This document shows, in pieces, positions 36,752 to 47,911 of a stretch of 64,000 bases of DNA. The translations under genes were made by a program, and so were the position numbers. The stretch covers positions 8,928,001 through 8,992,000 of the forward strand of contig OX485809.1 in assembly GCA_950295325.1 (NCBI GenBank), given 5' to 3'. Position 1 is the first letter of the stretch, and each line of letters starts with the position of its first letter. The DNA comes from Polytrichum commune (Eukaryota > Streptophyta > Polytrichopsida > Polytrichales > Polytrichaceae). The notes beneath the pieces were generated by a model. It saw nothing but the letters and a program-made list of their open reading frames with translations, was not told where the DNA came from and did not search any database.

Positions 36752-36811
36752 ATTTTAGATATCCAAATCTATGACACTAAGGTTAGTGTCATAGATTTGG
36801 ATATCTAAAAT
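36752..36811. repeat. Perfect 60-bp palindrome (29-bp arms, 2-base loop)
   Basis: The left arm 36752-36780 (ATTTTAGATATCCAAATC then TATGACACTAA) and right arm 36783-36811 are exact reverse complements, separated by GG. It ends abruptly at both sides. It may be two element termini left back to back, or a small foldback. Confidence 0.95.
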
Positions 36812-37061
36812 GTACCTTGTAGCGGCAAAGAACTAGTGGCAACATCTCGTGCTCGTGATCTTTGTAGTGTGTGTGCATCGATCCCCTCTTGAGTCCCATT
36901 AAGGTGACTACTGTTCACATCCACATGTGAAGAGGGAAATAATAGCCACCCCTTTTAGATAATCTATTGCTAGGGTGTTGTCTGCCAAAAGGCTTAGTAC
37001 CACGTTAACGAATAAGTTAACTTTGGACACGTGGGAACAATGATCTATAATACTTGGTACC

Positions 37062-37441
37062 TAAGGTATGTGGGTCTCATGTGGTCACTCTTCTTGGCTG
37101 GACACCTATAGTTAGGTGGTATGTGACGCGGTGTGCTCTTTAGAACGGGCACTAAAAAAGACATGTGTTACGATGAGATTGAACTATGCACTCAAAATGT
37201 AGTAACTGTACTAATTTGAAATTAGCTAACACAACGGAGAGGGCATGTGTAATCCCTTGAAGAAAAGGAGAATCTTCACCTTAACCTCTTATAAGTTTTG
37301 CATCTCAACTTTACGTCTATATTCTGAAACAACAAGTCTATGTGGTTCAGAAATGCTAACTAGAGGAGACAATTTTTGATTTAGCCCAACGTTAAAAATT
37401 GTATGTGGAATTGGGAGTGCCTGCAATGGAGCCACATACCA
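37062..37441 (+). mobile_element. MITE family A, near-complete copy
   Basis: Starts TAAGGTATGTGGGTCTCATG and ends GGAGCCACATACCA. Interior order matches 43811-44190: GTGGTCACTCTTCTTGG, GGTGGTATGTGAC, ACATGTGTTACGATGAGATTG, AAGAAAAGGAGAATCTTCACC and TTTTGCATCTCAAC. Confidence 0.8.
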
Positions 37442-37869
37442 CTTTCCATGGCAAGGCTTTTGTGAAGGTAGATGTGCCTACTTCCAACATCAATAAGTTT
37501 GGAGACCTATATTGGAGTGGCATGTGTAAATCTAACAACGGACACCTAAAAAACATGTGTTGAAAAGAGATTGGACAACATGCTTGGAATATGCTAGCTA
37601 TTCTAGGCTAAATAATCAACATAATTGGGGGGCGGGGGGCTAGATGACCACTTAATGAGCATGAGAATGTTCACTTTGGGAGTGAGAAAGATATTCATAT
37701 GAGCTCCAAAAATTATGAGGCAAATGGTTGCAAACACAATTTGCATTTGCTAATTATTTCGTACCAATTGCATGTTTTATATCTTCGTGTTTCATATGAA
37801 GTGGGGCATAGAGAAAAGTATTTGAAATAGGCAAGTCTACCTTTTGTTGAACCTCAAATCCACACCCAC

Positions 37870-38229
37870 TAAGGTATTTGGCCTTATGTGGTCATTCTTT
37901 TTAGCTAGACACTTGTACTTGAGTGGTATATTACAAAGCTTGTTGTTAGGAACAAACACCAAAAACACATATGTCATGATGAGATTGGACTATGTGCTCA
38001 AAACATAGACGTCATTCCATAGTGAATAGTTCACACAATTGGGAGGGCCTATGTCATCGTTTGAAGAGAAAGAGGATCTTCACTTTCACTTTTTATAACT
38101 TTTGCATCTCAACTTTATGATTTGCAATTGCTAACTGGATGCTCACTGGGTGACACAATTTCCAATCCGATCCAACAACCAAAAGTGTATGTGGAGTTGA
38201 TTATGCCCACAATAAGGTTGCATACCCTA
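37870..38229 (+). mobile_element. MITE family A, near-complete copy
   Basis: Starts TAAGGTATTTGGCCTTATG and ends ACAATAAGGTTGCATACCC. It contains ACTTGAGTGGTATATTACAA, GTGGAGTTGATTATGCCCAC and the other family landmarks in order. A further, more diverged relative without clear ends lies between it and the previous copy (37480-37860). Confidence 0.75.
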
Positions 38230-38744
38230 CATACACATGGTTGTTCACAAAATAGAGCTTATGGAGAGGAATTTGTTTGCTAGATAGAACTAGAAGGTAG
38301 ATGGTGCTAAAACCTTCATTTAAAGCGCTAAACATATATGATATATTTGTTAAATTACAAAAAGTTTTAAATGACTCTTATTAGCAATTAAGAGGGGATT
38401 CCAACACATCAAAGTGTGACTTATTGAATTTTGTATGCACAAGTTACAAGGGTTAAACTATTATTGGTAGATGAGCCATAACCAACACAAAAATATGATT
38501 GTGCAAGATTATCAACATAATCTAAGTTCATGTAGTGAACTTAAATTAACATGTACTCATTGTGCAAGATTTTAGGATAGTGCCTTTTGATGGCATAACG
38601 ATTTCAACAACATCTAGCTTAAAAATAAATTAAAGTCTGCGAATCTTAATGAGCCCACATGCACTAAGAAGAGAGGTTCTATCTTCTCTTATAATATTCA
38701 AATGGCTCTTTCTATGATGAAAATATTGCTCATTTTGATGATGA

Positions 38745-39125
38745 CTACATTAATTATCCCAATTAGTGCGTGTTGTATTAATTCCCAAAACACACACTAT
38801 TTTGCCGAGTCTCAAAATTGGCGTGAGTTGAATGCTTTATGAGTGATACTAAATGTATGAATATGTGCTCATTTACCATACATTTCAAGAAGATAATGCA
38901 TGTTTTAAGGTGCTTGTAGAGTGATAAAAAAACATTATATGCAAACACTTGCTTGTCAGTGGATAATGTTGGGATGAATAGTGCCAATACTTTCAATGAA
39001 TATTGCTACTATGAATAATATATTCAATGAATAGTGCCAAGATGACAATGCTTCAAAGATCTTTTGGTGGCTCTAATTTCATAGTGTATAGACATTTAGT
39101 AACACCTTCACTAATCCATCCTAAT
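38745..39125. mobile_element. MITE family E relative, copy 2
   Basis: Left end CTACATTAATTATCCCAATT. The interior matches the element at 34720-35076: ATGCAAACACTTGCTTGTCA, GATGAATAGTGCCA, AGATCTTTTGGTGGC and CTAATTTCATAGTGT. The right end is degraded. Confidence 0.6.
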
Positions 39126-39214
39126 CCATATTATTACTACAAACATTTTCCCCTAGGTATGAAGGTTCTTGCATGTTAAATCCTCATTATAGATACCCGC
39201 ATGAGAGACGATAC

Positions 39215-40470
39215 CGGGCCAACACTAGAAAGTACACCTGGATGATTTCAAACTAGCTAAGCCCCTAGAGTGGTCGAGTGCAGTAGCCTTCATGAGATAG
39301 AGAGTAATGTCAACTTGATGATCGAATTGAAAGAAAGACTTGAGGCTCCCTTAAACAACATTCTCAAATATTGGTGGAAACTTATCTCTAATGGGGTTAT
39401 AGAGGGGACACTTTAACACAAAGTGTGCCTCGTTTTCAATTGCATTGTAAGAGCAAAAATGACATTATCGATTATCTTTGCAAGTCTATGGTTCGTGGTG
39501 TAATGAGCAATGATGAACTTGCATTGTGGTGGTGTCAATGGTCGCTTGAAGTACAATTCATATTTGTATTTGAGAAAAATCCTTGAGGTGGAGGTAATCT
39601 ATAGTGCAGCCTTGATATGTGTTACCACGGTAAGTGATAAAATTGCCCATGTTTCAAGGAAATTTGTGTTCACCCCAAAAATCCAAAAATACGCTTGTTG
39701 GCTTAAATTGTTAATTGTTAAGAGAATATAGAAATTATGATTCCCTCTTCAATGAATTCACCTCAGTAGGTGTTAATTTGTATGAAAGTGAGGGTATGCA
39801 ACTTTATAACTTGGATGAAATTGTGTTAAGTCCATCATGTATTTGACCTTTGCAGAGAATGGAACTAGACCCACTATGAATGCACATGCGTTCATCAATC
39901 ATGATAGGAATTTGAACTAAACAATTGTACTTACCTGTTGAGGAAAAAATTATAGGTATGCTTGATGAAAGAAATGTCGCAGTTGATAATGAACCCATTG
40001 AAGAAGCTGACAATGTGCAAATTGGTGATGTGGTGGTAGATAAAGTAGGATTCAAGGATGTTGAAACGCTTAAGTGTATAACAACAATCATATTTTGTGT
40101 ATTTTCATCCTTTATTATATAATTTTTATTTTTTTCAATTCCAAAATCATGTAAGTGGTATTTTCATAAGTGTTACAAATTGTATATGCTACCCCCGATA
40201 AGTGTTAAAGTGTGAAGATCACATAAGTGTTACAAGTTATTTGCTCGGAAGTGTTAAAATATATTAAGGATAGATTGTAGTTTCTTCCTTGGGAAGTGGA
40301 AAGAATTACGCTTTTAGCAAGAAAAGCCTCTTTGATATCATCTAATGCGATTTTTGAGGTTGTTGGGTTGTCGTGGGTTTCCCAATGAGATAGATCCCAT
40401 AATGCCTTCCACATGGTTGTCGATTTGTGCCAAGTTCTAAATCCTTGTTTGGTCAGGTGTCAAGAAAGTG
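39215..40470 (-). mobile_element. LINE 3' fragment, copy 2, interrupted at about 39606-40262
   Basis: Read on the minus strand, 40470-40263 gives MWKALWDLSHWETHDNPTTS and AFLAK, and 39605-39215 gives the YLHLKDF-like block, then CHFCSYNAIENEAHFVLKC and PLYNPIRDKFPPIF. Both parts are collinear with the LINE at 59.7-61.4 kb (MWKTSWRYWETNDNPTTS; CHFCSYNAVEVEAHYVLEY). The CxxC..H..C pattern is the zinc-knuckle-like C-terminal region downstream of reverse transcriptase. The coding line is broken. About 660 bp of unrelated DNA separates the two parts. Confidence 0.75.
39606..40262. other. Insertion of about 660 bp inside the LINE fragment
   Basis: The segment lies exactly between two collinear pieces of the same LINE, so it is an insertion. 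It carries a plus-strand frame (39925-40122) reading EEKIIGMLDERNVAVDNEP and DNVQIGDVVVDKVGF, which has natural-looking composition but no family I recognise. I could not define terminal repeats; the flanks AATCTATAG and AGATTGTAG are only loosely alike. Confidence 0.5.
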
Positions 40471-41294
40471 GACATGTGGGGAGGAAAAAAGAAAAGAAAG
40501 ATACTTCACAAGATATTTCCACTTTGAAAAGAACAAAAAAGAAGAAAAAGAAACACTAGTGTGCATGCACTGACGTGAATGTGAGCCTTTTCCTTAAATT
40601 AATTATGGAATTCCACTTTGAAGATTGTAAGGTAGACGTATTCAAAATTAATATACATGATCTAAAACCAACACACGTTTGAAGACTCCAAATGTATGAC
40701 CATTGTATATAGTGTTGATATTGAATATACATATCTTAGTGAAGTGGAAATATACATATGTTCATTGTGACCTCAATAACACGTGGTTGCAGCTGAAGAC
40801 ACATGTTGCACACCATTCTAACACAAACTTTTGGTGTGTTGGATTTACATGACAAAAGGTGAGGTTGCACCTCCAAGAGTTGAAATTCGTGCAAAATTTG
40901 TCTATGGCACCTCTTCTTACCCGTACTTGTTTGTTGAGATATTCATCTTATGAGATTCTATGAAAATCTACGGTCCTCGTCAAATACTACAAATTATCAA
41001 AGGGACACATTAGGCCCTACCCGATGTTGCAAAATGCCACAACAAGAACTCAAACACAATGATATTAATGCTAAAGCAATTACACTGAAAGTTTCCTGGC
41101 CTAACATAGTCAAGCACATAAAAGAGGTCCACAACCCTTTATATTGGTGCTCTCATCAAAGTTTCCTTGTAATCTACCAGGGTGAGTGGTAAGAATCTAT
41201 GATTTGTGTGTTGCTGGAGTTTGTTTCAATTTTCTCACAAGTGTCCTGTGTATTTCCTGACAGTTGGAAAGACTGCATGTGTGATGCATCCTCA

Positions 41295-41663
41295 CTACAC
41301 TAAATATGATATGTAGTGGTATTTTTTGCCACTAAGGTGATTTTTTGGACAACACTTATGAATAAGTGAACAAATACTATCGTGGATGATGGGCAAGTTC
41401 ATACACTGGCCAAAACCCTACCTTCTCTTGTCAGCAACTTGTGATACAATATTGTCATGGATGATTGAAATTTGTATGAAGAATCACTTGGTAAGTGACC
41501 ATAATGGCAACACTGTACATCTATAATCCCTCCCAGAAATTACAAGGAATGACAAATAATGGTGGTTTGACATTTAGTGTTGGTGACACTATACTGCGGT
41601 TTGCAATTAGTATTGAGCAAGACAGTTAGAATTGGTGACACTAAATATCATATTTAATACAAC
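41295..41663. mobile_element. MITE family C, copy 3
   Basis: Left end CTACACTAAATATGATATGT, right end ACACTAAATATCATATTTAA. It shares CACTTGGTAAGTGACCAT, TGACATTTAGTGTTGGTGAC and AGAATTGGTGACACTAAAT with the other copies. The landmark for the oppositely oriented copy is CACTTACTAAGTG. Confidence 0.65.
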
Positions 41664-41970
41664 CAAAATTGCCAACACTGGCCCTAATGGTAGCAACGTG
41701 TTCAAGTGGCTCTCATGTTTTGTCTGTCCATAGGGACACTCTTTATATTCAACATTTCCTTTCGATGCAAGTTGATGAGAAAACAAAGATAATAAGGAAA
41801 GACAAGGCCACTGAGTAAAGACCGATTCCGAATATATACCCGAAAGCATAACCTACTTTCAAAATCTTATCAGGGTCTATTGTGCCAATTCCCCACTGAA
41901 AAGTGGCATTAAACTGCAGTACCTTTCTTTGAATTGACGATTTGAAAGATTGGGTACCTATGTCCAGGAA

Positions 41971-42182
41971 GAACCGGCGGTTAGTTACAGATGAACCAGT
42001 TGAGTTTGAGAAATAACCAGTTGAAGTTGGAGACTTCTGGAGGATTACCGACCATTTTGAGGAATCTATAGAATATACCTCAAATGAATGAAAGCAAAAC
42101 CAGAAGATGTCAACATGTAACCGGCTGGATTTAGAACCACTAGGATCTTGACCGACTATGCCCAAAAACTTCCCGGGCACTG
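41971..42182 (+). repeat. Dispersed repeat family H, copy 2
   Basis: Collinear with 35499-35715 (CCAGTTGAGTTTGAGAAATA, GACCATTTTGAGGAATC, AATATACCTCAAATGAATG, AACTTCCCGGGCA). It lies about 350 bp downstream of the serine racemase stop codon. Confidence 0.65.
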
Positions 42183-42525
42183 CTGGGTACAATTGACAAG
42201 AAAGGGATGTATCAAATTATGTCCCCATGCCATCTACTGCCTTAAGGCCTTCCCAAGAGTGTTACCAGCAAAAGGGGTGCCTTGAAATTGCACGTATCCG
42301 ACAAAAGTATGGCAGTGATTTTCTATGCGCATCACAACAAAATTGAAAAACAAGCCATTGGAGGCTGAACAGAATCATAAATAGACACCGGATTCATTTA
42401 GTTACTTATAAAAATGAGTGCACGTTTGATAGCTAGGGCTTAAGGCAACCAATTGATGTCATTGGCAAATGCAAACTGTACACATAAAAGTCTGAACGGG
42501 AAGACAACGTAACCTATATTGGGTT

Positions 42526-45500
42526 TTATACTTGGTTCCAAGCTTCCCCATATTTGAGATCCACGTTTCCGCCTGAAAGCACGATGCCCACATTTTTCTT
42601 CTCAAAATCCAATTGCCTGAACTTTCCTGACAGCACGACCGCAAGCCCAATGGCACCACTTGGCTCCACAACGAATTTCAAAATCTCATAACACAACTTT
42701 GTCGCAGCAATGATTTCGTCATCGGTGACTGTGACAATGTCGCATACCAGGTCACGCACCACAGGCCTGCAAGAAGAAATAACAAAAGGGCTTGATGAGT
42801 ACAAACACCATATAAGGGCTACTCTTTACATGGACTAAGGGCTGTGACCATGAAATTCTAAGGGCCCTTGAAACTCAACCAAAGGCCGTACCGTGGGAAA
42901 TAGGATTCCAAACTGGCATGGTAAAAGCTTGGTGTAAAGTGAAATTGGACCAAGTTTAGGGACCGCACCGTCTCCTATGGACCACCCCAAAATGACAGCC
43001 CCTGTATCTAAGTAACTTCTTATGTTTTACTCAAAGAGGGCGGCCTGATGCCAAATCCAGGAGACCATTAAACATTATCCATTTTCTGCCATGTAAGATT
43101 CCATGTAGGTTTTTCATCCATTCAAACTTCCTTGGTCCCCTGGTCCCTTAGGCCCTCAAGCTCAAGTGTAAAGTGGCCCATTAAGTATGACAGAAGATAA
43201 ATCCTCTCTTTCTGCTTTTCATAGCTCTGTAACAAATAAGGCTCCCAACCTACATGAAAGTTTTTGCCACATGTCATGCATCCACCGGAAAAGTATCATT
43301 TGGCAAAATAAGAACTCAAACATTGAATCATACCATGTAAGGTCGCCCAGTGAAGCTCGTAACCCGTCTGCAATAGTGTCTGGATGCAACATGGGAATAA
43401 TATAGCCAGCCAGCTTCGACTGGGCAGCATCATCAGCTCCCGCAGGTTCTGCTCCAACGATCTTCACATTGGGGTTGATCGATTTGGCAGCTAATGCAAT
43501 TCCAGATATAAGCCCACCCCCTGCAGAAGAAGACTGTTATGAATATTATTAAGGTCAAACTAGGCGGTATATTTTTCCAATAACACAGCATACCTCACCA
43601 CTACTAGTCTTCTGTTTATTCTCCTTTACAGCATTTTTCTCATCGGGCATATAACAACTGTGCTATGCAAAATTTGTGATATACATGGCGCCCTATATTG
43701 CAGTGAGATATTGAGAGTGTGCAACACACAATCGTCAACTACTAGGCTCCTCGGTGACGCTAGTATATTGGGAACCTAGAAATGACCATTCCAGTTGTGC
43801 AGTCAAGAATTAAGGTATGTGGGCCTTATGTGGTCACTCTTCTTGATTGGGCACCCTCATATAAGTGGTATATAACAAGGCTTGTAGTTAAGAACAGACA
43901 CGAAATAGACACATGTTATGGTGAGATTGGACTACGAGATCAAGATAGACACCATTCTAGGGTCAATAGTGAACATCACAATTGGGAGGGTCTATGTGAT
44001 CATTCTCAAAAGAAAGATAATCTTCAATTTGATCTCTATAACCTTTTGCATCTCAACACCAATTCCGAAACTTGAAATGGCAATCTTCATGATTCACAAT
44101 TGCTAACCCGATGAGACAATTCCTGATTCAATCCAACAACCAGAATTGTATGTGCAGTTGGGAGTGCCCACAATATGGCCACATACCTTAAAGAGTGGGG
44201 GTGCTTACCACTGATAGGAACAACAATAACATCAAGATCTTGAACCTGCTCCAGGAACTCCACTCCAACTGTGCCTTGCCCACTAACACCACAGAACAAA
44301 ATCAGCACAAAAGATGCAAAATGTAGAGATTCAAGCCATCACACCAATGCAGTTCTGAAAAGGTCACCACCAATATGGAAAGAAGTGGCACCTTATTACA
44401 TTGTTGTGCTAAAGATGTGAGTGATTTCAACTTTGTTAAACACTGTTATGCTTATCTCACAGGATAGTTTTTCTTTATCTAAAATGTTCAACACAAAATA
44501 CAAACAGGGCACAATACCTACTCCACACATATAGGTCTAGGCCATTTCAGCACAGACGTAGAATGGACACCTGATGATCTTCGAGTCATTGAATGGATGA
44601 ATCAACACAGCCCCTGTTTCTTTTTGGACACGGGCAGCTTCGCTTTGCCGCGCCTCAAGTGTGCTTTCACACAAGGTGAGGCGACCTCCATAGCGTCGTA
44701 CGTTCTCTATCTTACAGGCGGGTGCATTGTTTGGGACGATGATATAAGCGGGTATGTTGCACATCTGTGCTGCTAATGCCACTGCAGCTGCATGATTACC
44801 ACTTCAAATGACACAACTTCCATCAATTCAGAGTTAATCAAGGAAAATTTCCAGAATGCAAGGCGACAAGCACGAGAAAGTGGATCAGATAATTGTTGCA
44901 ATTCGTACTCAATCACGGTGAAGCGACCCATAAATGGAGTTTAGAAGCAGAGGCCACATTCCAAAGTGAAGAACATTGTCCCAGCACCCTCAAGCTCAAA
45001 TTTAGTATAGACAAAATATGCCAGGTGTCATGTAACAACATCAATATCGTTCCAAGATATTTTTTTTTAATCTGCCCATCCACTTGAGATCAGTCCTTGG
45101 CTAATATGAGACTTTGATGAATCAGAGTAACTTTGGGACATGATGTAAGCAGGTTAGTTGGGCACCTGTGGTGCTAATGCCACTGCAGCTGCACATTTAC
45201 CACTTTGAATGACACAACTCCAGAGTTAACCAAGGAAACGCTCTACAATTCAAGCAGCGATGAGAGACAGAAAGTGGTTGAGATAAGTGTTGCAATTAGG
45301 TGCTCAAGCATGGTGAGGCGACCAAAAATAGGGTTTAGAAGCAGAGACCATGTGCCAAAGTGGAGAATATTCTTCCAGCAATCTCAAGCTGGAGTTAGTA
45401 CACACACAATTGACCAGGTGTCATGCAACCCCGAATCAGCATAGTTTCTAACTACACACTTCTTGGCTACTGTAAGAATTTGAAGAATCATAAATAGGGT

Positions 45501-46237
45501 AGAGACCATAATCAGCAAAGACCATATTCCAAAGTGAAGAGTATTCTTCCAGCAATCTCAAGCTGAAGTTAGTATACACACTTCATGGCTACTGTAAGAC
45601 TTTGATGAATCAGAGTACCTTGCTCCGGATATATTTGACACATTTCCTGGGATGTGATGACAACTTCTCAAATATGGTTTGAAAAGAAACACAAAGTTCC
45701 TTCTACCTTCATCATAGGATATCAGACCTTCCGCAAATATCATAATGACCATAACAATAAGCACAAATTCACCGGGCAAAAGAATCATGCTGACCTGCTA
45801 TGTGTGACAACCCCCCTCTGCGCCTCATCATCAGAAAGTGAAAGTACGGCGTTGCATGCTCCCCTGAACTTGAATGCACCCCTGCAATTGCACCACAATT
45901 GTCACTAATTCATCACAAAACAGTTTAAAAAAGTAAAAAATGACCAAACCAGATTTGTGACGGCTAATAATTGACCCAGGGCAATGGCTATTGGCACTCA
46001 CCCTTTTTGGTGAAGCTCGCATTTGAAAAAAAGATTGCAACCAGCTTGGGCATCCAAAGTCTTTGAAGTCACCACAGCAGTTTTGTTGATGTGCGGCGTA
46101 ATTCGCACATGGGCGTCCATGATTGACATCAAGTCAGCTGCATACTTATGGTTCTCTTCTTCTTTGCCACTCTTGGCATTCATCCCTACATCATCAAACT
46201 TGGAAACCTCCTCGCCGCTGCCTTTCGTTTGCTCCAT
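42526..46237 (-). CDS. SR: Serine racemase (PLP-dependent, fold type II), complete, six exons
   Basis: Serine racemase interconverts L- and D-serine and also dehydrates serine to pyruvate, using pyridoxal phosphate. Exons on the minus strand are 46237-46002, 45881-45795, 44801-44571, 44282-44209, 43520-43334 and 42766-42526. All splice phases agree and give 351 residues, close to the family's usual 330-350. The PLP lysine is K83 in GGAFKFRGA; SSGNH (107-111) is the cofactor/substrate loop; SGGGLISG (209-216) binds the phosphate; LSGGNVDL (335-342) closes the protein. EPAGADDAAQSKLAG is very like animal racemases, where GADD-type residues help bind metal. The start at 46237 gives about 25 residues more at the N-terminus than the human enzyme. 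Most introns end in AG with normal context; the acceptor before exon 3 (TTTGAAG) is weak. Intron 4 holds a family A MITE, intron 5 a family B MITE, and intron 2 a decayed copy of part of exon 3. The related threonine deaminases are longer and carry a regulatory domain absent here. Confidence 0.95.
42816..43179. mobile_element. Tourist-like MITE family B, shortened copy in serine racemase intron 5
   Basis: Left end GGGCTACTCTTTACATGG preceded by TAA; right end CAAGTGTAAAGTGGCCC. Interior blocks GGGCTGTGACCATGAAATT and ATGTAAGATTCCATGTAGG are shared with the 500-bp copies. About 364 bp, so it has lost interior sequence or is a distinct subfamily. Confidence 0.7.
43811..44190 (+). mobile_element. 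MITE family A, complete copy in serine racemase intron 4
   Basis: Termini TAAGGTATGTGGGCC and GGCCACATACCTTA are inverted repeats. If the outer TA is the target duplication, the element is AGGTATGTGG..CCACATACCT, consistent with Tc1/mariner-type TA targeting. About 376 bp without coding capacity. It ends 19 bp from the splice donor of exon 4, so it forms most of this intron. It is the reference copy for the family. Confidence 0.85.
44740..45630 (-). pseudogene. Tandem duplication in serine racemase intron 2 containing a decayed copy of the start of exon 3
   Basis: The exon 3 / intron 2 junction (about 44743-45110) is repeated at about 45134-45480, and a third partial copy is at about 45485-45625. 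Shared blocks include GCTAATGCCACTGCAGCTGC, AATGACACAACT, GTTTAGAAGCAGAG, CCAAAGTG, CCAGGTGTCATG and ACTTTGATGAATCAGAGTA. The duplicated exon start on the minus strand (about 45199-45130) reads SGKCAAAVALAPQVPN then a stop, where the working exon reads SGNHAAAVALAAQMCNI. The loss of the N-H pair of the cofactor loop and the stop mean it could not work as an alternative exon. Confidence 0.8.
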
Positions 46238-47911
46238 TCACAATGATATAAATGCTCCACAGTCACAAGAGAGCTGAAAATTGTGCAATGAAAATGCATG
46301 CCCAACATTAGACCATAGTAGTCAACAACGAGAAAGCTGTGGAACATTAAATGTTGTGATTTACACTTAATGCGACCCATAAGCAGATTTAAAGTGATAA
46401 GAAGACCTAATTTGCAAAAAAGAGGAACATTTGCTCCAGACCACATTCGTAGTAAGAAAGAAGAACTGGAGAAAACCTGAAGCTTCGAACTTCGATAATG
46501 AGAGAATCAATACGTCCATTGATACATACCCAGAAGAATGAAAGTGGAAATGTCCCTTTGGCATCTGCCACCCAAAATCTTCAAACGTCCCTTTTAAATC
46601 CTCCAATGCTGGCAGCACACTCCTCTCAATCCTTGTTGAGTTACTCTAGAATTACAATTGCGGAATGCCACTACACAACACCATCACCACCAACAACAGC
46701 AACAACAAAAGAGGTAGAACATTCACTAATTACAATCCGAAACCACATTTGAAGGAAGAGATTCATACCTTTGAAGAAATGAAGATGAACTGATTCACAG
46801 TGAGAAGAACAATTTCACATCAAGTTTCCTTCTAACTCGGTGAATTAAAATATAGGTACCAGGTGTCTGAGTCTGGGTATGAGAAGGTGGGTGACTAAGG
46901 TAGAAATACCATAACCCGTGAAAAATAAGGTGATTCGCATTGAAGATCTGGTCTGACAATCATGAGATAATTTTCCAAGATAGACGAGAAGGATTCATGA
47001 AGAATGCAAGTTGTTTCATATTTTTCTGCCCTATGTGGAAAGTTGTCCAAACCCCTACTCGTTCACTAGATTCTCCCTACATCGAACACGGTAATCTGCA
47101 TTTCCATACAGAACATCGCCTAAATCGGTTACCTCATGAGTACATTAACACTTGACTCCCATTGGCTACACTAAGTGTATACGCATTGAAGTTGCCGCTC
47201 AGCCATGATCGGTTTTAGAAATGGCACTTCACCATTATGACGCACGGCTAGAGGGTGGTTAACGGGTTATGATATTTCTACCTTAATACATGTATCAATT
47301 CTCCCACCGAATCGAATTTGACCCGGATTGGATACATGTATTATTCAATTCATTGGGTGAGCAATACATGGTGATTTAGCTGCCACCTTGATGATATTTA
47401 GGCTAGTCACCTTCACAAATTTCAACCTACATCCATCATCTTTCATAATTAGGAGTGCTATGACATGCTTAATTTTTGTGCGTGAGGTGGGCAAATTAGG
47501 AGGCAACATGTGGCTCTGAGGTGCCGACCAACTTGTATTCTAGGTATTATATAATGAAAAGCCAATTCAACAACATTTTATCTTATATGTGACCACTTTA
47601 GAGACATGACACAACCAATATTGGCATTAAACTTGGTTTTCATTGGCAAATGACCCATGTAGAATCTATTATTGATGTCGTCCACTTACATAACATTGAA
47701 CAATAAAAGAGTTTCCCCCCTATAACACCAAATTGGGAACTAGAGAATCTTTGATTGCGGAGCCTAGATCCAACACCTTCCTGAACTCCAATTTTAATGA
47801 TCTCAAATTCTTTGGTCATGATTCGCAATTGCTAACTTGCTTAAGCTTCTAAAGCTCAAATCCATTAGCTGGATGATTTCACAAAGCTAGAGGTGTCCAT
47901 ATTAGCCTCAC
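46238..47911. other. Serine racemase 5' flank and intergenic DNA, no gene seen
   Basis: The first few hundred bases upstream of the racemase start presumably hold its promoter, but I cannot mark a TATA box with confidence. Short ACC/CAA repeats occur near 46677-46710. From 47150 on, only AT-rich sequence with tiny frames. Confidence 0.35.
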
